Source of the DNA: Rhynchopus sp. YZ270_cl-10
Taxonomy: Eukaryota; Euglenozoa; Diplonemea; Diplonemida; Diplonemidae
Assembly (NCBI GenBank): GCA_964035575.1
Contig: OZ037880.1
Coordinates: forward strand, 186,001 to 250,000
Length of the DNA stretch: 64,000 bases
Direction: 5' to 3'
In this document: one piece after another, positions 52,876-63,546 of the stretch
Numbering within the stretch: the first letter of the stretch is position 1
How the letters are laid out: each line of letters starts with the position of its first letter
Notes under the pieces: model-generated
Seen by the model: only the letters and a program-made list of their open reading frames with translations
The model's database searches: none
Told to the model about the DNA's origin: nothing
Translations under genes and position numbers: made by a program

Positions 52876-53827
52876 CAACAATTTATCAAAAAAAAAAGAA
52901 AAAAAAATACATAACATCTGAGGAAATATGGCAAGTTTTGAGCGCAGCTAGATTTGAAAAAAAGGGGGGAAGTGAAGGGCTAAATGTGGGGAACGAGAAG
53001 CAAATAAAAGGGGAAAAAAAATTGTAAGATAATCTTGAACTTCAACTGTGTTTTGAGTTTTTTCACTTTCAAAAAAAAACTTGTCAATAAACAAAAGCCC
53101 CGCTTGAAAGATGTGGCCGAACAACACGACATCTTAACAAATCAAAAAGAGGGACGTGAAAGCGCTCGAAAAGACTCTCCTAAAGACACACCCGAAGGGT
53201 AGGTAAGATCATATCAGACATCATTCCAGATATACCTTAGCCACCTTACGAAAAAAAAATGCTTTTTTGTATAAATTCGTCCCAGCCTGGAGCCATCTCG
53301 TATGCGAGAGGGACGGTAAAGACACTCACACGTACTCTACAACAGATCGCCAAAAGGACCGCCCGTATGATAAATAACACGATACACAAAACGAAAAAAA
53401 GCAAACAAACAAACAAACCCGGAGGCAGTCAAGAAAAAAAGGGGCGCCAAACGCACAAAACCTAACACATGGATGCACACCGCAGCTATTTTAACCCCAG
53501 AAAAATAAAAAGAAATCTTGAAAGAGGAACGAGTGCACGCAAGAACGCGGTGCGAAAATAATATAGTTCAACCTGCAATGATTGGGTAATTATTTCCACA
53601 TATTTACACACGCAGGTGTTGTTCTGGAACGAGTGACCTAAACCCACGAGTGCTAGAACAACGCCTAAGTGTAATTATATTGGAAATAGTTAGTACTTTT
53701 ATTTACGTGCAATTATTACCGAACACAGAATCCGCTGACCACAATAAGGTGGGCCATTGGTTGATGATCACAAGCTGTGGTGGTGGCTTTAGACTTGCGC
53801 TGCACCGGTGTCCCCCAACCCAGGATG

Positions 53828-53884
53828 GTGCTCCGGGAGGGGTTGATATTGACAGGTCGCTGACCGATTTCCGAACGCACCACA
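53828..53884 (+). repeat. Repeat family R6, copy 2
   Basis: GGTGCTCCGGGAGGGGTTGA ... GACAGGTCGCTGACCGATTT ... CGCACC. Almost the same as 63479-63546, which carries an extra GGGTCGTTGACC block. Confidence 0.7.
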
Positions 53885-54414
53885 GGGAGGATTTTTTTTT
53901 TCACAAAAAAGAATTTTTTTGGGGGACTTTTGCTAAGTACTTTTGCTGTTTTCAGGTGGTTCAGGTGTTCTTGGGTGCTTGGAGATGGTAAAATACTGCA
54001 TATTATGAAGTTCTCTTGGCATCACAACATAACCCTTTCCAGTGCAAAACATGAGAAAACATCCCCAAAAAGCCCTTGTTTTCTATAAAAAGAAGCACTC
54101 GTAATGTCACTTTGAACAAACGGACCAAATCCCCTTGCCCTCACAAAAAAAAATGTTGGGGTGGCGGGGAGGGGCGGGAGAGGAGACACAAACACATACT
54201 GCACACTTTGTTCAAACGCATGTGAAACACAGTTGTAAACACAGAAGGCTACCGCACCTGCACCACACCCATCCCAACGGTAGGACAGAAGGAACACAGA
54301 CAGATGTTAGTTTTCCCCCCCGCCCCCCCCCAAAAAAAATACCCCAAAAAATTCAATTGTAACCCAAAACATCTCCCGTTCACGCTGAAAAGTCAACCCT
54401 GCCCCAACCCGAGA

Positions 54415-57138
54415 TCACCCAGATCCGCATGTCTTCAACTTCCGTGGCAGTTCGCGCACGGTCAGTGTGTAGAGCTGGGTGACAGCTTCGAAGAGGCTGA
54501 GGTACCAGGTCTTGTGTGGTCGGGCGACGACGAGGGGTGGCTTGCTGAGCCACATGGCGACGAGGGAGATGAGGAGGAACACAGCGGAGCTGACCAGGAG
54601 CACGTGGATGTTGTGCCACGCGTGGTCGATGTCGAACCCCTGCAGGGTGAGGTACGCATTCCCGTCGTAGCACCCTGTCTTCGGCACGCAGTTGAACTCC
54701 TGGTCATGGAACAACACTGTGAGCAGACTTTCATACGAATATCTGTTGAGGGGAAAAATGGCAGAGTACTACGACATAGTGCATACCTGAAATACGACAG
54801 CAGCTGCACCCACTGCATGAACTGCGGTATGCTCTGCGAGTTGATTAAAAGACCACCCGTCACTGTGAAAAACGCAAACAGCGCGTACAACACAGTCGCA
54901 GACACCGTTACACTCGTCACCACCGACCCGATCGCAAGCACCAATATGTAGAACGACGCTTGGGTGACCACCAATACCCCCGCTAGCTTGCCGTAGCCGC
55001 CCTGAAAGAGAAAAGCAAAAATAACGGGAAAAAATAACAAAAATGAGACCATACATTAAACTCTACAAATTGGTTCACCACCAACGCACAGATGAGGGTC
55101 ATCAGGATTCGTTTGATCAAGAGCTCCCAGATGACGGTGCTCATCCAGTAGGTTACGGTGCCGTATGAACCTGAGGCACGCTGGTGGAGGAACACTGGCC
55201 GGTGCCGGACGAGGGAACTTGCGGCTGGCACGTTCAAGAGCATTTGCACCATGACTGTGAAGAAGACGACACCGACTCTGTTCTGGAGTGCGCGCTGGTT
55301 GTTGGTGGAGATGTTGTAGAGGTTGCCTATGGCGAAGCTGGCGGAGCTGATGAGCACAATGTTGAGGAAGTACCACTTCCAGTACGCCAGCGAGCGCAGC
55401 ACGTTGCAGTGCAGCAGGATGAGCAGGCGCTTCACCTCCGAGGGCTCCTTGAACGGCGCGTACTCCGCCACGTACTGGTCCCCAGCAGCCGACAGCGGCG
55501 TCAACACATCACGCGACAGCGACGCAGGCCGGCCCATCCCCGACGTCCCATAGTCCAGATGCGACCTCGATACCTGAGAGTTCCCGGTATGCGAATTCCC
55601 CGTCAACGACCCGCCATCGGGTGTGCGCTCCCACGACTCCCGCGTCTTAACCATCCGTGGAAGAGGCGCAAACTCTCCAGGTGTCTTCGAAAATGAGTTC
55701 TTCAGTGCTGGGGTCTCCTGGATCTTGGCGGTTTTGGACCGTTTGCTGTCTTTGTCGCGGAGCAGCCCTGTTTTCTTCTTGTTGTGCAGTGCAGTAGGGG
55801 GGAGTTGTGGTGCGGCTGCTGCAGTGCAGCGCAGGATGCGGGAGCTCTCCTCCACCACCTCGAGGATGTGCGGCAGGATGAAGGAGCGGTACTCCACCGA
55901 GGTCTGGAAGTTCTCGCCAAGGATCTGCGCATCTGTCTTCGCCGGCGCCGGCGTCAGTGCCTCTGAGTCTTCATCGAAGGACGACTCCTCCTCGCGCGAG
56001 CCGTCCGAGGCGTGCGCCAGCAGGTTGCACGACGTCGAGATCTTACAGTTCGTCACACTCGTACTGCACAACTGCAGGAGGAAGTCGGTTGGCGTGTACT
56101 GTCTGTTCCAGATCATGCCGCGGGTTTGGAAGAACTCTATCGCGTCTTCGCCTGCCTTGCCGAAGTAGGCAAGCTGCCCGCCGTGGATCAGGGCAAGGTG
56201 GTCCACCAAATTGTACACTGCCCAACTGTGACAAAGAGGGTCAAAAAATACTTTTTTTTACAAAGTGCATACCGTGGCTGATGCAGACTGACGACAACGG
56301 TCTTCCCCTGCGAGACTGCGATGTGTCGGAGCAGCTTCATGATACTCAGCGATGCAGCGTAGCTCAGCCCCGTCGTGGGCGACTCCACGAAGAGCACTGT
56401 CGGGTCGATGAGCAGCTCCTGAGCAATTGTCATGCGCAGCTTTGCCTCGCTGTTGAGAGTGCTGACTGTATCACGCTCATGATCCTGCAGACCCACCAAG
56501 GCAATGACACGGTCCACTGCCAACGCCTGGTCCACAGAGTTAATCTGCAGATGTAACTGAATTGACAACAACAAATTCTGCCGCACCGTCAGCGACCTCG
56601 AACAGAACACACCATTTGCCCGCGCAAACCCCACCACGGTGCGACGGTACCACGCAGAGATCGGGATTTTGTTATAATACACACTGCCGCTGTACTCCTC
56701 CTTGTTCAAGACGCCTGCAAGAAGTGTGATCAGCGCGTTGATCTCAGTGTCGGACGAACCAAGCAGAGCAGTGACCTTGCCTGGGAGGAGGATGCCCGAG
56801 ACGTCCTTGAGAAGTGGCTGCCCGCCGTAGGGGTTTTGGACGGTGAGGCCGTGGAAGATGACGGTGGCGGAGTTGTGGATGCCCCAGTCCTGTTCCGCCT
56901 CGTGGAGGAAGTGGCGTGTGGTCGTCTCCGTCCAGCGGTGTGTGTTCGCGTTGGCAGAGACCGTGCTCCGTGCTTCATCCTCATCTTCTTCGTCGTCGTC
57001 GTCGTCCTGATTGCGTATACCCCGTATGGACACATCGTCCTCCTCCAAACAGCTGTAGAACCCTGCGCTTTGAAATGACTTATACGACTTAGCATGTGAC
57101 CGTGTCGGGGAAGTGGGTCGTGGTGGGGAGCTAGACAT
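54415..57138 (-). CDS. ABCG-type half transporter with degenerate ATPase motifs
   Basis: Four exons, 57138-56273, 56225-55055, 55001-54787 and 54742-54415, give 859 residues; introns are 44-53 nt and all in phase. Order: nucleotide-binding domain (~85-310), a long Ser/Lys-rich linker (~340-500), then about six membrane helices as in ABCG proteins. Walker A reads LLGSSDTEINALI, with no GKS/T. The signature LSGG is LNSEAKL. Walker B is VLFVESPTTGLS where DEPTSGLD is expected. Only the H-loop (VVSLHQPR) is normal. The protein therefore cannot hydrolyse ATP by the usual route and may be a pseudo-transporter, a partner for an active half, or a lipid-binding scaffold. All exons remain open, which argues against simple decay. 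Confidence 0.88.
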
Positions 57139-57488
57139 TTGTTTGCTTTGATGGAATTTGCGTTTAGAGCATTTGACGTTTTTTTAGTTTTTTGTTGTGT
57201 TGCTTATGGTGGTAGTGGTGGTGGTGGTGGTGGTGGAACTTCAAGAGAACAGAAACCATTGTGGGTGGAAAAAAGGGGGGCGGAAGGAGGGGAGGGAGGG
57301 GAGTGCGTTTCTTTCTCGTCTCGGCAAAAAAAAAAAAAAAAAAGAAGAAAAAAAAAGTACACCCGTAAATCGGGGTATCCGGCGATCAGCAGCGGAAACC
57401 CCTCCCCCCATCCTTCCCCCCTGACAGAAAAAAAAAACCCAAAAAAATGCGGTGGGAAGGAAAGTCAATCCGCGGCTTATGAGACTGC
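57139..57488. other. Short intergenic gap
   Basis: About 350 bases between the ABCG start and the RPL34 stop. It holds a (GGT)n run at 57210-57236, which is C/A-rich on the sense strand, and an A-run. No gene. Confidence 0.6.
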
Positions 57489-58037
57489 TCAGTACCTTCT
57501 CTTCTGAGTCACACGCTTCACGATTTTCATTTCCTCGATCAGGAATGCGCGGGTCACTCTGTGTGGGCAATTGCATTTATTACTCATTTCGACGAATTAT
57601 CAAAAAAAAAAAAAAAAACCAAAACCACTCCGTGGTAAACCTCCATCTGAGCGTCGAACCCAGACACTCAACCCGCCTACACTAAAAAAACATACCTGTC
57701 GGCAACGTGCCTGCCGGTCAGGACACCTCCGTACGGCCTGGACACGCTCTTGGCGCGCTGGGGTGCCTGTATGTGAATGGTTATGGATTGTTCTAATATT
57801 GACTTTTCAAATAAAAATGCATACGTTGTACGACCCGTTGCGGCCACCCTCACGCAGGGCCTTGGTTCCCTGCAGCCTGGTGTGGCCGAGGTACTTCGGG
57901 CAGTGCGGCCCAGACACACGCTTCTTGATTCTCTTTGCAACCAACTTTCCTCCGGGGATGTGTCCGATCACGAACTTGGAGTCGTGTCCCCCGGTCTTGT
58001 ACTTGTGCTTAGGAGCGAAGTGAACACGCTGAACCAT
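57489..58037 (-). CDS. RPL34: 60S ribosomal protein L34 (eL34)
   Basis: Exons 58037-57825, 57766-57696 and 57558-57489 give 117 residues, the usual length of eL34. Exon 1 starts MVQRVHFAPKHKYKTGGHDS and contains GPHCPKYLGHTRLQGTKALR. Exon 2 carries AKSVSRPYGGVLTGRHVADR. Exon 3 gives VTRAFLIEEMKIVKRVTQKR plus RY, matching the family's VSRxYGG and RAFLIEE motifs. One of the four zinc-type cysteines seen in some relatives is present here (CP); the others are not seen. Introns of 58 and 137 nt, phases 0 and 2. The leader has a C-rich heptamer array and a CACAG acceptor-like site six nt before the ATG. Confidence 0.95.
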
Positions 58038-58753
58038 TTTGACTGTGTGTTGTGTTGTCCCCTAAACAGCTGCCTGGTGGAGTGGGTGTGGGGTGTGGGG
58101 TGTGGGGTGTGGGGTGTGGGGTGTGGGGTGTGGGGTGTGGGGTGTGGGGTGTGAATGAAAGGCTTTTAACACATCGCGGGGCAGAATAAATTTTGATGCC
58201 TTTTTTGTTGTTGTTGTACCGATCAAAATGACCCTACCTGTAGGGTATTCTGTGCACTGTGTATGGTCTGTTTCATTAGACAAACAGCAGTGTGAGAGAC
58301 TGAATAAATTTTCGCCCAACAATTTATCTAAAAATAAAACCCGCACACATTCTCACATCTTTACACAATCGTCATACGGGAACACTCTGGCTGAAGCCTG
58401 GCTGTTCCTTAATTGTTCCGATTATGCAGGCCCCATTTGCTATTATTACAGGTTAACGTTGAGCCACGGGCGAGGTGCCTTCAAGCACAACGCATACTAG
58501 CGCCATTCCAGGTCGCATGATGGCACGGCCTCTCGGTTGTAACCAAATAGAACCGTCGCTCCTATAGGGAAGCAAGGCTCTTTGGGATGGGAAAAAGTCT
58601 TTGCCACCCCACTTTATTTTTCTATCTATTTGGAACTTTCTTTTGCGCAAACACAAAGTATTTTTTTATCGTTCTCAAAAAAAAAAAAATCTATAAGTTG
58701 AAAGTGCAAAAAGCCCCCTATAGGCGATGGTTGCAGGTACTAACAAACAATTA
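58038..58753. other. Intergenic, RPL34 leader and downstream of the EF-hand gene
   Basis: Holds the GTGTGGG array (58085-58153) and an R2-type start at 58691-58715 (AAGTTGAAAGTGCAAAAAGC). No gene. Confidence 0.6.
58085..58153. repeat. (GTGTGGG)n heptamer array upstream of RPL34
   Basis: About ten near-perfect tandem copies, 47 nt 5' of the RPL34 ATG. On the sense strand this is CCCACAC repeated, a pyrimidine-rich tract that could serve as a splice or transcription signal. On the plus strand it could form G-quadruplexes. Confidence 0.85.
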
Positions 58754-61700
58754 TCACAAAATCACACAGCAGCCATCTTCCTTCTTCGTTTCCTTCCGCT
58801 TTGGCGTGGGGTTTGGTGGAGACGCCGCTGTGGGAGCGATCGCGCCTCGTGTGGGCGCATTGTCCTCCAGGGGTGTCTTGCCCTCTTGCGGTGTGCTCTT
58901 TTGCACCACCTCTGCGTTCCCTTCTCCGTAGGGGGCATGGGTCGCACTGTCACCACCACCGCCACCACCGCCACCTTCGCTCCTCACCTTCTCCGGCGTC
59001 TTCGGCCCAGCACTAATAGGTGTGTCGTGATCCTCTGGACCCTCGTCGCCATCTGAGGTGACGCCACGCGTTAAAATGCTTTCGGCCTTAAGTGGTCCAC
59101 TGCCCCCAAGCGGCTCGCTGCGGTACACCACAGAGCCAAGCCCGCTCATGCCGCGCTCCCGTGGCGGGGAGGCAGACTGCGAGCAGACAACGTCTCTGTC
59201 AAAGTCGGGACGCACAAAGTTGTACGTCTTGGTCGTGCTGCCGACGCGGACCTTGATGTCGCTTCCTTCACCCTCGGTGATGACACCACGTTGCCATTTG
59301 GAGGTGACAGCATCGCGTACACAGACATGCACATTCGGGCCGAACGAGAAGTCCTTTGTGCTTTCCCCCCAGGCACCAAAGGTTTCGAGAAGCTTTCGCT
59401 CTGGTGGTTCTGAGAACCGTTTGAGGAGGAGCCCGACTGGGCGGCAGCGGGACAACGGGCACCGCACATCCATGTCACGCTTGCCTTTGAATCCTGTGTC
59501 CACTGTGGGAAGGACGTGCGAGAATGGGTGCGCAACGTCCTCCGAAGGGTCTGAGTCAACGTACACCGTTGTACACAGGCGGACAAGCGGAGTGGTGCGG
59601 GAGACCTGCGGGACCGTGACCCATTCGTACAGCTCGTAGCCTTCGCTCACTTGGGGCACGTCGCAGGAGGAGATCAACGAATAATACTGAAAAAACGGGC
59701 GAAACACACTGAACTGCAGAGACGGTGAAAAGAAGAGTGCGTCAGACACTGTGTTGTCATCGCGGAATTGATGGTACGAATGTGCCGGCGTGTCTGCAGG
59801 GCGCCAGTCCAGGCGTGGGTGCTCGGTGTTGCGGTGCGAGACACGCATGCTCGCTGCGCTCTTCCGTCCGCTCTGGCTCCTCCGTGGTGGTGCTGCAAAG
59901 AACGTATCCACAATGTCCAGCTCCGACCCATGATACACAGACGCAGGCGACACCTCGATCTTCCAAGGCCGCATCTGCGTGCCCTTGCGGGTCCAGCCCC
60001 AGGGGCGGATGTACTGCCGTCCGCCGGTGACCTTCGTTTTGCCGTCCTGTTTGTTGATGTAGTGTAGTCCCCAGGACCGACAGAAGTGAAAGGGAGGGGG
60101 GTGTTTTCATACATCTTCGTACTGTCTGTTGATGCGCCCGTCGAGGTTCGCTTCGTCGAGGAGGAACTCTATCTCTGCGTCGCTGATGTAGTACAGCCCG
60201 TCCTGGTGGAGCTCCACGATGACACGCATGACGGAGGTGCCGGTGTTTTGCATCTGGTGGTGCAGTGAGGTATGGGGAAAGGGCAAAAGGGCAAAAGGAG
60301 TAAGGGTGACAACATACCATAACAGGCGACGCAGAGCACGAGAAGCCGTTAAACGCATGCGGCCTGTCCCCACCCTTCCACTGGTAGAGCGCAAAGGGCT
60401 GCCCCGTCGTCTCAAGCCCCATCTGCGAGGTGTCCACCACCACTCCGCAGCTGTAACAAAAAATAGATTATTTCCAAATTGGAAAACAGACTGGACTGTC
60501 TTCATATTATACTTTTTTTTTGAAAACTTGGTTGTATCAGTGTGGCCACCCTAGAGTGTGCTCCACTATTTTTTTTGTTTTGCATCAATTCGGAGTCAAA
60601 AAAAGCATACCGGAATGGGAAGCCCTTCGCAATACTCGCACTCGACGTCACCTTCAAGACCAGAACCGGCTTTTTCGCTCTAGGGATCTGCAGGCTCGCA
60701 ACACGGACCTCCACGGAAACACCACCTTCCGCACGCAGAAATGACTCAGGGTTGCGCACAAGACCCTTCCGCTCTAACCTGTCTGCGAAGACAAGCCAGC
60801 TCCCTTCCGAACCGTCTGCGGGCACCACACCGAGCGTCCGCTTTAGCACCACTTTACCACCTTCCAATGCTTCCTCCAGCACCACATCCGACATCGGCGT
60901 GCACAGGGACGTACCACGATGCTGCACAACGTCTGGCTGACGATAGACCAGAACCTCTGGGAGCTCTGCCGGCGAATCATCTCCTGTAACCTGCGTGTAC
61001 AGTGCGAGAAGCTGTGACAGAAATGACCCACCTCCACGGGTCAGAGGCTGTCCAGACAGCACATAATGCGCCTGAGGCTGCCCGAGGGCGACCGTAAAGA
61101 CAATATTGTTGATTGCCAAGGAAAGCGCCTCAGCGATGAGACGCCGCACATCGGCAACACTGAAGTCCGCTTCGCAGAGAACCAACCTTGTTGAAAAGGC
61201 GTCATCCGATCGACGAAAACGCACTGCATGAAAACCGAGGCTTGCGCAATGTGAAGCATCGACGTCACTAAATACATTGGAAATCTCTTTGAGACGATCC
61301 GCACCTTCCCCGGGACCTTCATAACTGAGAAACCGAACGTGAGATCCACGCAGCCAATCCTGGCTAAGCTCCGCCAGATCCGCCGTGCGCGACGGCAGCC
61401 CCTCCCTCCGCTGCACCGCCTCATCTCTCCTCTTCGCCCTAAGCACTGCGACCTGCTCCCTTGCAAACGACACCTCCTCCGCCTCGGGCACCACCGTCCT
61501 CGTAATATGCCCGCCACCACAGGGCGCCTTCGCACTGCGATGCTTTTCCACAATGATTTCCGACAACTTCTCGACCCCCACCCCATCACCTACAGACCCA
61601 AGCAGCAACGTCAACTCCGTAGGTGAAAGCATATCCCCGGACCCCAAAATCGCCTCCTTTAATTGGTCTATAACGATCTGCCCGCTGTGGGTTGGGTCAA

Positions 61701-61959
61701 ATGCTTGAAGTGCGAGGCGAATCTGTTCCGGAGTGATAACTTCTTTTTCAAGGCGGGAATGCATTTCTAAAAAGGCCGGGTATTCGACCACCCCGTCTGG
61801 ACAGTCTGAGAGGAGCGTTTCGAGCAGGTCATCGTGCGGTGTGAGGCCTAACTCTCTGAGTGCTTTGAGAAGCAAGTTTGCGTGGATATAAGGAACGTGC
61901 CCTGAACCGACTGTTGCATGGTCGTCAAACACACGTTGTATCGTCGCATTTTCATTCAT
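58754..61959 (-). CDS. 971-residue EF-hand-like protein with CaaX-like end
   Basis: Exons 61959-60611, 60450-60318, 60253-60113 and 60046-58754, phases 2, 0 and 0. Residues 1-145 have the spacing of four calmodulin-like EF-hands, but the loops (DPTHSGQIVID and others) lack full ligand sets. The middle is mixed alpha/beta with CGVVVDTSQMGLETTGQPF and FNGFSCSASPVM. The C-terminal ~100 residues are Gly/Pro/Thr-rich and end CCVIL, where CVIL fits a geranylgeranylation box with a possible palmitoyl Cys before it. It is probably membrane-anchored (inference). Intron 1 (160 nt) contains repeat R5. The exon 4 start is the least certain join: AAACAG|GACGGC is in phase, but open frame extends ~40 nt 5'. 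Confidence 0.75.
60517..60575 (+). repeat. Repeat family R5 inside an intron
   Basis: GAAAACTTGGTTGTATCAGT then GTGGCCACCC ... TGCTCCACTAT, matching 11583-11650. It fills over a third of the 160-nt first intron of the EF-hand-like gene. Confidence 0.72.
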
Positions 61960-62942
61960 AAGAAAGAGAGAGAGAAGACAGATTTGCGTAGAAGAGGAGA
62001 AAGAAAAAGGTTATAAGATGAACCTAAGTTTCTCAAAGAAAAAGAGTATGTTATTCGGCAAATATAAGAAGCCAAGAAGAAGGTCTCAGAAAGGGTGGGG
62101 AAGGATAAGAAGAAAAAAGGGAATATTATATTATTGACCCCATCGCGATGGATTTGGGTGCAGGGTTGTTGTGTGTGTGTGTTTTCCCCCTGTGGTGTGT
62201 TGTGGTGGGGAGGAGAGTGAAAAATATGATATTTCTAAGTGCAATGTATGGTGTGGCCGACCCCAAAATGGCAGAAATTAGCACCTCCCTTCAGCCGCAC
62301 CAAGTGTAGACAAAATAAGTGTAAACTAAACTGCTGTGGTCAGAGAGAGAGAGTGTGTGTGTGAATTAAAGGAGGGTTTTGTAATGTGGGGGGAAATAAT
62401 GAATTTTGCTTTTTTGTTTGTTTGTTTGTTTGTTGTCTCTGGAGGGAGGGAAGGGAATGGAGGGAGGGAAGGGAATGGGGGCGAGGGGCAGTAGTTGCGC
62501 GAGACTGCGGAAAACGCCATTGTTTGGCAAAAAAAAAATTTTTTTTTTCTGTGTTTTTTGGAATCTTACAAAAAGCGTTCCGTAAAAGCGCACACGCGAA
62601 AAAAAAATGAGGGGAATATAAAAGAGAGGGGAAAAAAAGGAATTGAGTGGGATATGGGGAAGGGATCAAGAATAGTTGTGGGGAGGATTTAAAAAAAAAA
62701 AAAATGCAAAAGAAAAAAGTTCAGAAGTGTTGATGACACCAAAAAACCTCTTCTTTGGTCACCTCAAAACAAAATGCTAATGATGGAACAATGTACGGGC
62801 TATCACCACTCCACAGGTGAACGTTACATCGGTTTTCTTGAAGGTCTTTGAATTTTCGAATTTTCTAATAAATCGCCAACAAAAGCTTGGCTGTTTTGAG
62901 GCAAGAGAGAGAGAGAGGAAGATAAATTGGGGGGGACAGAGA

Positions 62943-62973
62943 AAGATGAACCTAAGTCCCGCTTAGACACCTT
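62943..62973 (+). repeat. Hairpin repeat R1
   Basis: AGATGAACCTAAGTCCCGCT followed by TAGACACCTTG. The CTAAG/CTTAG stem is kept with a three-base loop. Confidence 0.7.
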
Positions 62974-63478
62974 GCAAAAATAAAAATAAAGCAGACACTC
63001 ACACTAGAATGAAATGGGACAGGGTGTTGTGACAAAAGAAGGGTGTATTTTATTTTGTTTTGTTTTGTAGTTGGCAATTAATTCGCCTACTCTGGTAGGC
63101 TCTGAACATATCATTGTTGCCCTCTGAAGGCGGGATGTACCTTCCCGCCGACCTTTTGAATAGGCGCACAAAACCCACAAAGCGGGTGCATTTTGTGCGC
63201 CTAAAATACCACCCTATAACTAAAGGTCGGAAACTACATACAGAACGGCAGCAGCTGTCCTGTGCGCAAAACATAGACAAACTAACAACACCCCGCCAAC
63301 AAAAAAAAACCCCCCCAAGAGAATTATTTGAAGGAAGAAAACTTACTGTCGTACTTTTTTTTTCTCTTTTACGAAATCATTTAAAAAACCCACCACTTTT
63401 TTGCTTCATCATTTTAAAATAACTGGGATCGAAACGTCCCAACAGAAAAAGGGACGCTTGTAAAAAATAGAATAAATT

Positions 63479-63546
63479 GGTGCTCCGGGAGGGGTCGATA
63501 TTGACAGGTCGCTGACGGGTCGTTGACCGACTTCCGAAAACACCAT
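63479..63546 (+). repeat. Repeat family R6, copy 3
   Basis: GGTGCTCCGGGAGGGGTCGA ... TTCCGAAAACACC, with an internal duplicated GACGGGTCGTTGACC-like block relative to 53828-53884. Confidence 0.7.

Larger units (their letters stand above)
51376..54414. other. 3 kb gene-poor stretch
   Basis: No gene supported. Contents are an R3 first half (51579-51650), purine-rich tracts (51755-51840), R7 copies (52318-52366, 52820-52875), an R6 copy (53828-53884) and many A/T runs. Confidence 0.65.
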
